DNA of 49,542 bases from Bacteroidetes bacterium ADurb.Bin217 (GTDB taxonomy: Bacteria > Bacteroidota > Bacteroidia > Bacteroidales > UBA1715), in assembly GCA_002069975.1 (NCBI GenBank), contig MWCJ01000018.1:1-49542 (forward strand). The letters run 5' to 3'. Numbering within the stretch: the stretch's first letter is position 1; each line of letters begins with the position of its first letter. Shown piece by piece: positions 47,705 through 49,542 of the stretch. The notes below the pieces were generated by a model. It was not told the DNA's origin. It saw nothing but the letters and a program-made list of their open reading frames with translations, and did no database searches. The translations under genes were made by a program, and so were the position numbers.

Positions 47705-48529
47705 ATGAAAACAGATCAACGTATATCGCACATTCCATATATAAAAACATATGATTCGCACAATTTTTTTCTGATTGCCGGTCCATGTGTAATCGAAGGA
47801 GAAGGCATGGCTATGCAAATTGCCGAAAAAATTAAACAAATCTGTGAATCGTTGGAAATTCCATTTCTGTTCAAAGGTTCTTATCGTAAAGCAAATCGTT
47901 CGCGAATTGATTCGTTTAGCGGTATAGGCGACGAAAAAGCTTTACAGATATTAGCAAAAGTTCGTAACGAATTGCACATTCCGGTAGTTACAGACATTCA
48001 TTCTGCCGAAGAAGCAGCTATGGCTGCAGCATATGTAGATGTTTTACAAATTCCGGCGTTCTTATGTCGACAAACAGACATATTAATTGCAGCTGCTCGA
48101 ACAGGTAAAATTGTAAACATTAAAAAAGGGCAATTTGTATCGGCAGAAGCTATGAAATATGCTGCCCAAAAAGTGGTAGATTCAGGAAATTCTCAAATTT
48201 TACTTACCGATAGAGGAACTATGTTTGGGTATCACGATTTAATTGTAGACTACCGAAATATACCCGAAATGCAAACAATAGGTTTTCCTGTAATATTAGA
48301 TATAACACATTCATTACAACAACCAAATCAAAGTTCGGGAGTATCGGGTGGTAAACCGCAATTGATAGAAACAATTGCCAAAGCTGGTGTTGCTGTGGGT
48401 GTAGACGGGTTATTTATAGAAACACATTCGTTTCCGGCTCAAGCAAAATCCGATGGAAGCAATATGTTGCAACTCGATTTATTAGAAGGATTATTACGTA
48501 AATTAGTAGCTATTCGCAGTGTTTTATAA
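47705..48529 (+). CDS. kdsA: 3-deoxy-8-phosphooctulonate synthase (KDO-8-phosphate synthase)
   Basis: The protein has 274 aa, the usual length. KdsA condenses arabinose-5-phosphate and phosphoenolpyruvate for the KDO of lipopolysaccharide, consistent with a Gram-negative envelope. Visible: LIAGPCVIEGEGMAMQIAEKI, FKGSYRKANRSR, VTDIHSAEEAAMAA, LQIPAFLCRQTDILIAAARTGKIVNIKKGQF, RGTMFGYHDLIVD and VILDITHSLQQPNQSSG. The YRKANRS stretch with asparagine replaces the KANRSS loop typical of the family. A small secreted-protein gene follows after 6 nt. Confidence 0.96.
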   Translation: MKTDQRISHIPYIKTYDSHNFFLIAGPCVIEGEGMAMQIAEKIKQICESLEIPFLFKGSYRKANRSRIDSFSGIGDEKALQILAKVRNELHIPVVTDIHSAEEAAMAAAYVDVLQIPAFLCRQTDILIAAARTGKIVNIKKGQFVSAEAMKYAAQKVVDSGNSQILLTDRGTMFGYHDLIVDYRNIPEMQTIGFPVILDITHSLQQPNQSSGVSGGKPQLIETIAKAGVAVGVDGLFIETHSFPAQAKSDGSNMLQLDLLEGLLRKLVAIRSVL

Positions 48530-48535
48530 TGTAGT

Positions 48536-49048
48536 ATGAAATTGTTTGTATCTATATTTTTATTGAGTTTTGGGTATTCCAATCTGGTAAGTGGACAATC
48601 TACATACACTCAAAAATTTTCGGTTAATTCACAACTTAAAGTTATGATAGAATCTCCCGATAATTTTATGACATTAGAAATATACAACAATGCAAATGAT
48701 TCAATTCAGTTACTTACAAATTACAACATTTTCGAAACCGACAATCCTATTTTGTGTACAGTTGCCGACTATAATTTCGATGGAAATAAAGACTTTTCGT
48801 TATCGTACGAACACGAAGGAAACACGTGGTTTCATATATTTTTGTTTAATCCATTGCAAAAAGAGTTTGTAAGACTGTACACTCCTAATTCGAGTAAAGC
48901 TATGTGTTACGGATTTAGTAATATTACAATTGATTCTCAAAAAAAACGGTTACTATCTACATGTAAAAACGAAGACAATGAAGTTTCAACTGATGTGTGG
49001 ATAATTACAGCAGATGGAACAGCAGAATATGCAGGTAAAAAGAAATAA
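48536..49048 (+). CDS. Small secreted protein, XAC2610-like
   Basis: The protein has 170 aa and a signal peptide (MKLFVSIFLLSFGYSNLVSG). The motif VADYNFDGNKDFSLSYEHEG is like the Asp/Asn-rich D.N.DG..D loop of XAC2610-type or FG-GAP-like domains, which bind calcium in some members, followed by IFLFNPLQKEFVRL. No function is proposed. The start is 6 nt after the kdsA stop, so co-transcription is likely. A strong bidirectional terminator follows. Confidence 0.8.
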   Translation: MKLFVSIFLLSFGYSNLVSGQSTYTQKFSVNSQLKVMIESPDNFMTLEIYNNANDSIQLLTNYNIFETDNPILCTVADYNFDGNKDFSLSYEHEGNTWFHIFLFNPLQKEFVRLYTPNSSKAMCYGFSNITIDSQKKRLLSTCKNEDNEVSTDVWIITADGTAEYAGKKK

Positions 49049-49050
49049 AA

Positions 49051-49078
49051 AAAGAGCAACACCTAAGCATTGCTCTTT
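49051..49078. terminator. Bidirectional rho-independent terminator
   Basis: The 9-bp stem AAAGAGCAA / TTGCTCTTT encloses a 10-nt loop, with A and T runs on the sides. It lies between the convergent small secreted-protein gene and the aminotransferase gene. Confidence 0.85.
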
Positions 49079-49106
49079 GTAAAATATCTAAAAACTAAAC
49101 ATATAG

Positions 49107-49542
49107 TTACGCAAGTTCTTTACATGCATTATAAATATTAGAAACTAACGTTTCAATTTTATGTTCGGGTACAGCAGAATATGCTAATCGAACAATATCG
49201 CCAAACACAATTACTCCGGTAGAATATTTTTCGAGCAATAGCTGACGAAGTTTTTCACCATTAATACCTTGTTTTACACGAATACACATAAAGTATCCCG
49301 AATTATATGGCAAACTATCGTAATATGTTCCTAAATCATTTGATTGCAATGCTTTTTTAAGAGCTGTGTATCGCGATTTAAGAATATCATATTTTTCTTG
49401 TTTGTACGCATCGTATTTTTCTGATTGGTACACTTTATACAATAACGATTGTGACAAATTGCTAATATTAACGTCAATTCGACCTAAGCAGCAGCTATTA
49501 ATCTTTCATTATCAATAATTTCGATATTCAATGAAGGTTTTT
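49107..49542 (-). pseudogene. PLP-dependent aminotransferase, C-terminal part, with an apparent 1-nt frameshift and cut by the window edge
   Basis: The 3' half is a frame ending at TAA 49107 that reads LGRIDVNISNLSQSLLYKVY through to YNSGYFMCIRVKQG and the end. Just upstream, in another frame, the sequence reads KPSLNIEIIDNERLIAAA and then hits TAG. The two join naturally as ..IAAA-LGRIDV.. if one T is added near 49484-49490, so a base is missing there. The content resembles the C-terminal domain of class I/II aminotransferases. A 'start' at 49457 is a TTG inside the conserved region and is not a real start. The N-terminal catalytic lysine domain lies outside the window. Confidence 0.75.

Noticed and set aside
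49107-49457. Independent 116-aa protein starting at TTG 49457
   Set aside because: The conserved aminotransferase sequence continues upstream of this TTG in the same frame and then, after a 1-nt shift, in another.

Overview
The window is AT-rich DNA from a member of the Bacteroidota, probably Bacteroidales-like and not assignable to a genus from sequence alone. The evidence is gene content (two hybrid two-component regulators of the polysaccharide-utilisation type, a GldB-like lipoprotein, a TonB receptor with a carboxypeptidase-like N-terminal domain, a DUF4301 protein, a long SecA ending in a SEC-C zinc motif) and recurrent TAnnTTTG promoter -7 boxes in front of genes. No tRNA, rRNA, CRISPR array or transposase gene was seen.

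1-21.2 kb (minus strand) is a carbohydrate-degradation locus. Five large secreted multidomain proteins carry different N-terminal domains: GH5 (two proteins), a GH71/GH99-like domain, and two that I do not recognise. Behind these lie a shared set of accessory modules: a 'YWDF' galactose-binding-like module, CBM6-like modules, cadherin-like repeats or F5/8 discoidin-like modules. All four proteins whose C-terminus is visible end in the same two-lobed 'GWNLIS...DGFW...GKGY' module. A hybrid sensor/AraC regulator (HTCS1, 14758-18774) sits inside the cluster. Three transcription units carry the same element, TGTAAC-N15-TGTAAC followed 31-32 nt later by a GAnnTTTG box, which is the best candidate for its binding site. 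A divergent second regulator (HTCS2, 21315-25343) is interrupted by a single in-frame TGA. There is no SusC/SusD pair in the visible part.

The most unusual feature is a set of palindromes inside the coding sequence of the C-terminal module. Six copies of a GTAGGGGCGAAT/ATTCGCCCCTAC-type inverted repeat lie in three genes, always in the same two loops and reading frame, encoding a CTGE(L/K/I)(L/F)FAPT-like peptide. A fourth gene has an unrelated palindrome (TAGAGATACCC/GGGTATCTCTA) in one of these loops. This resembles in-frame spread of REP/MITE-like elements, as known for Rickettsia palindromic elements.

25.4-30.9 kb holds two barrel-like lipoproteins, a small cysteine-rich lipoprotein, a remnant ORF, and a class I Fic toxin with its VbhA-like antitoxin. 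The Fic pair is bracketed by a 112-bp duplication of the 3' end of purT that starts exactly at the purT stop codon. This looks like an insertion scar with attachment-site-like repeats.

31-49.5 kb is mostly housekeeping: an operon for a TonB receptor, BatA-like protein, TilS and a YfcE-like phosphoesterase (minus); a divergent GldB; then DUF4301, TPR protein, ComA-like synthase, SecA, a membrane protein, a DEAD-box helicase, KdsA and a small secreted protein (plus). At the right edge, convergent across a terminator, is an aminotransferase gene cut by the window edge and carrying an apparent 1-nt frameshift.
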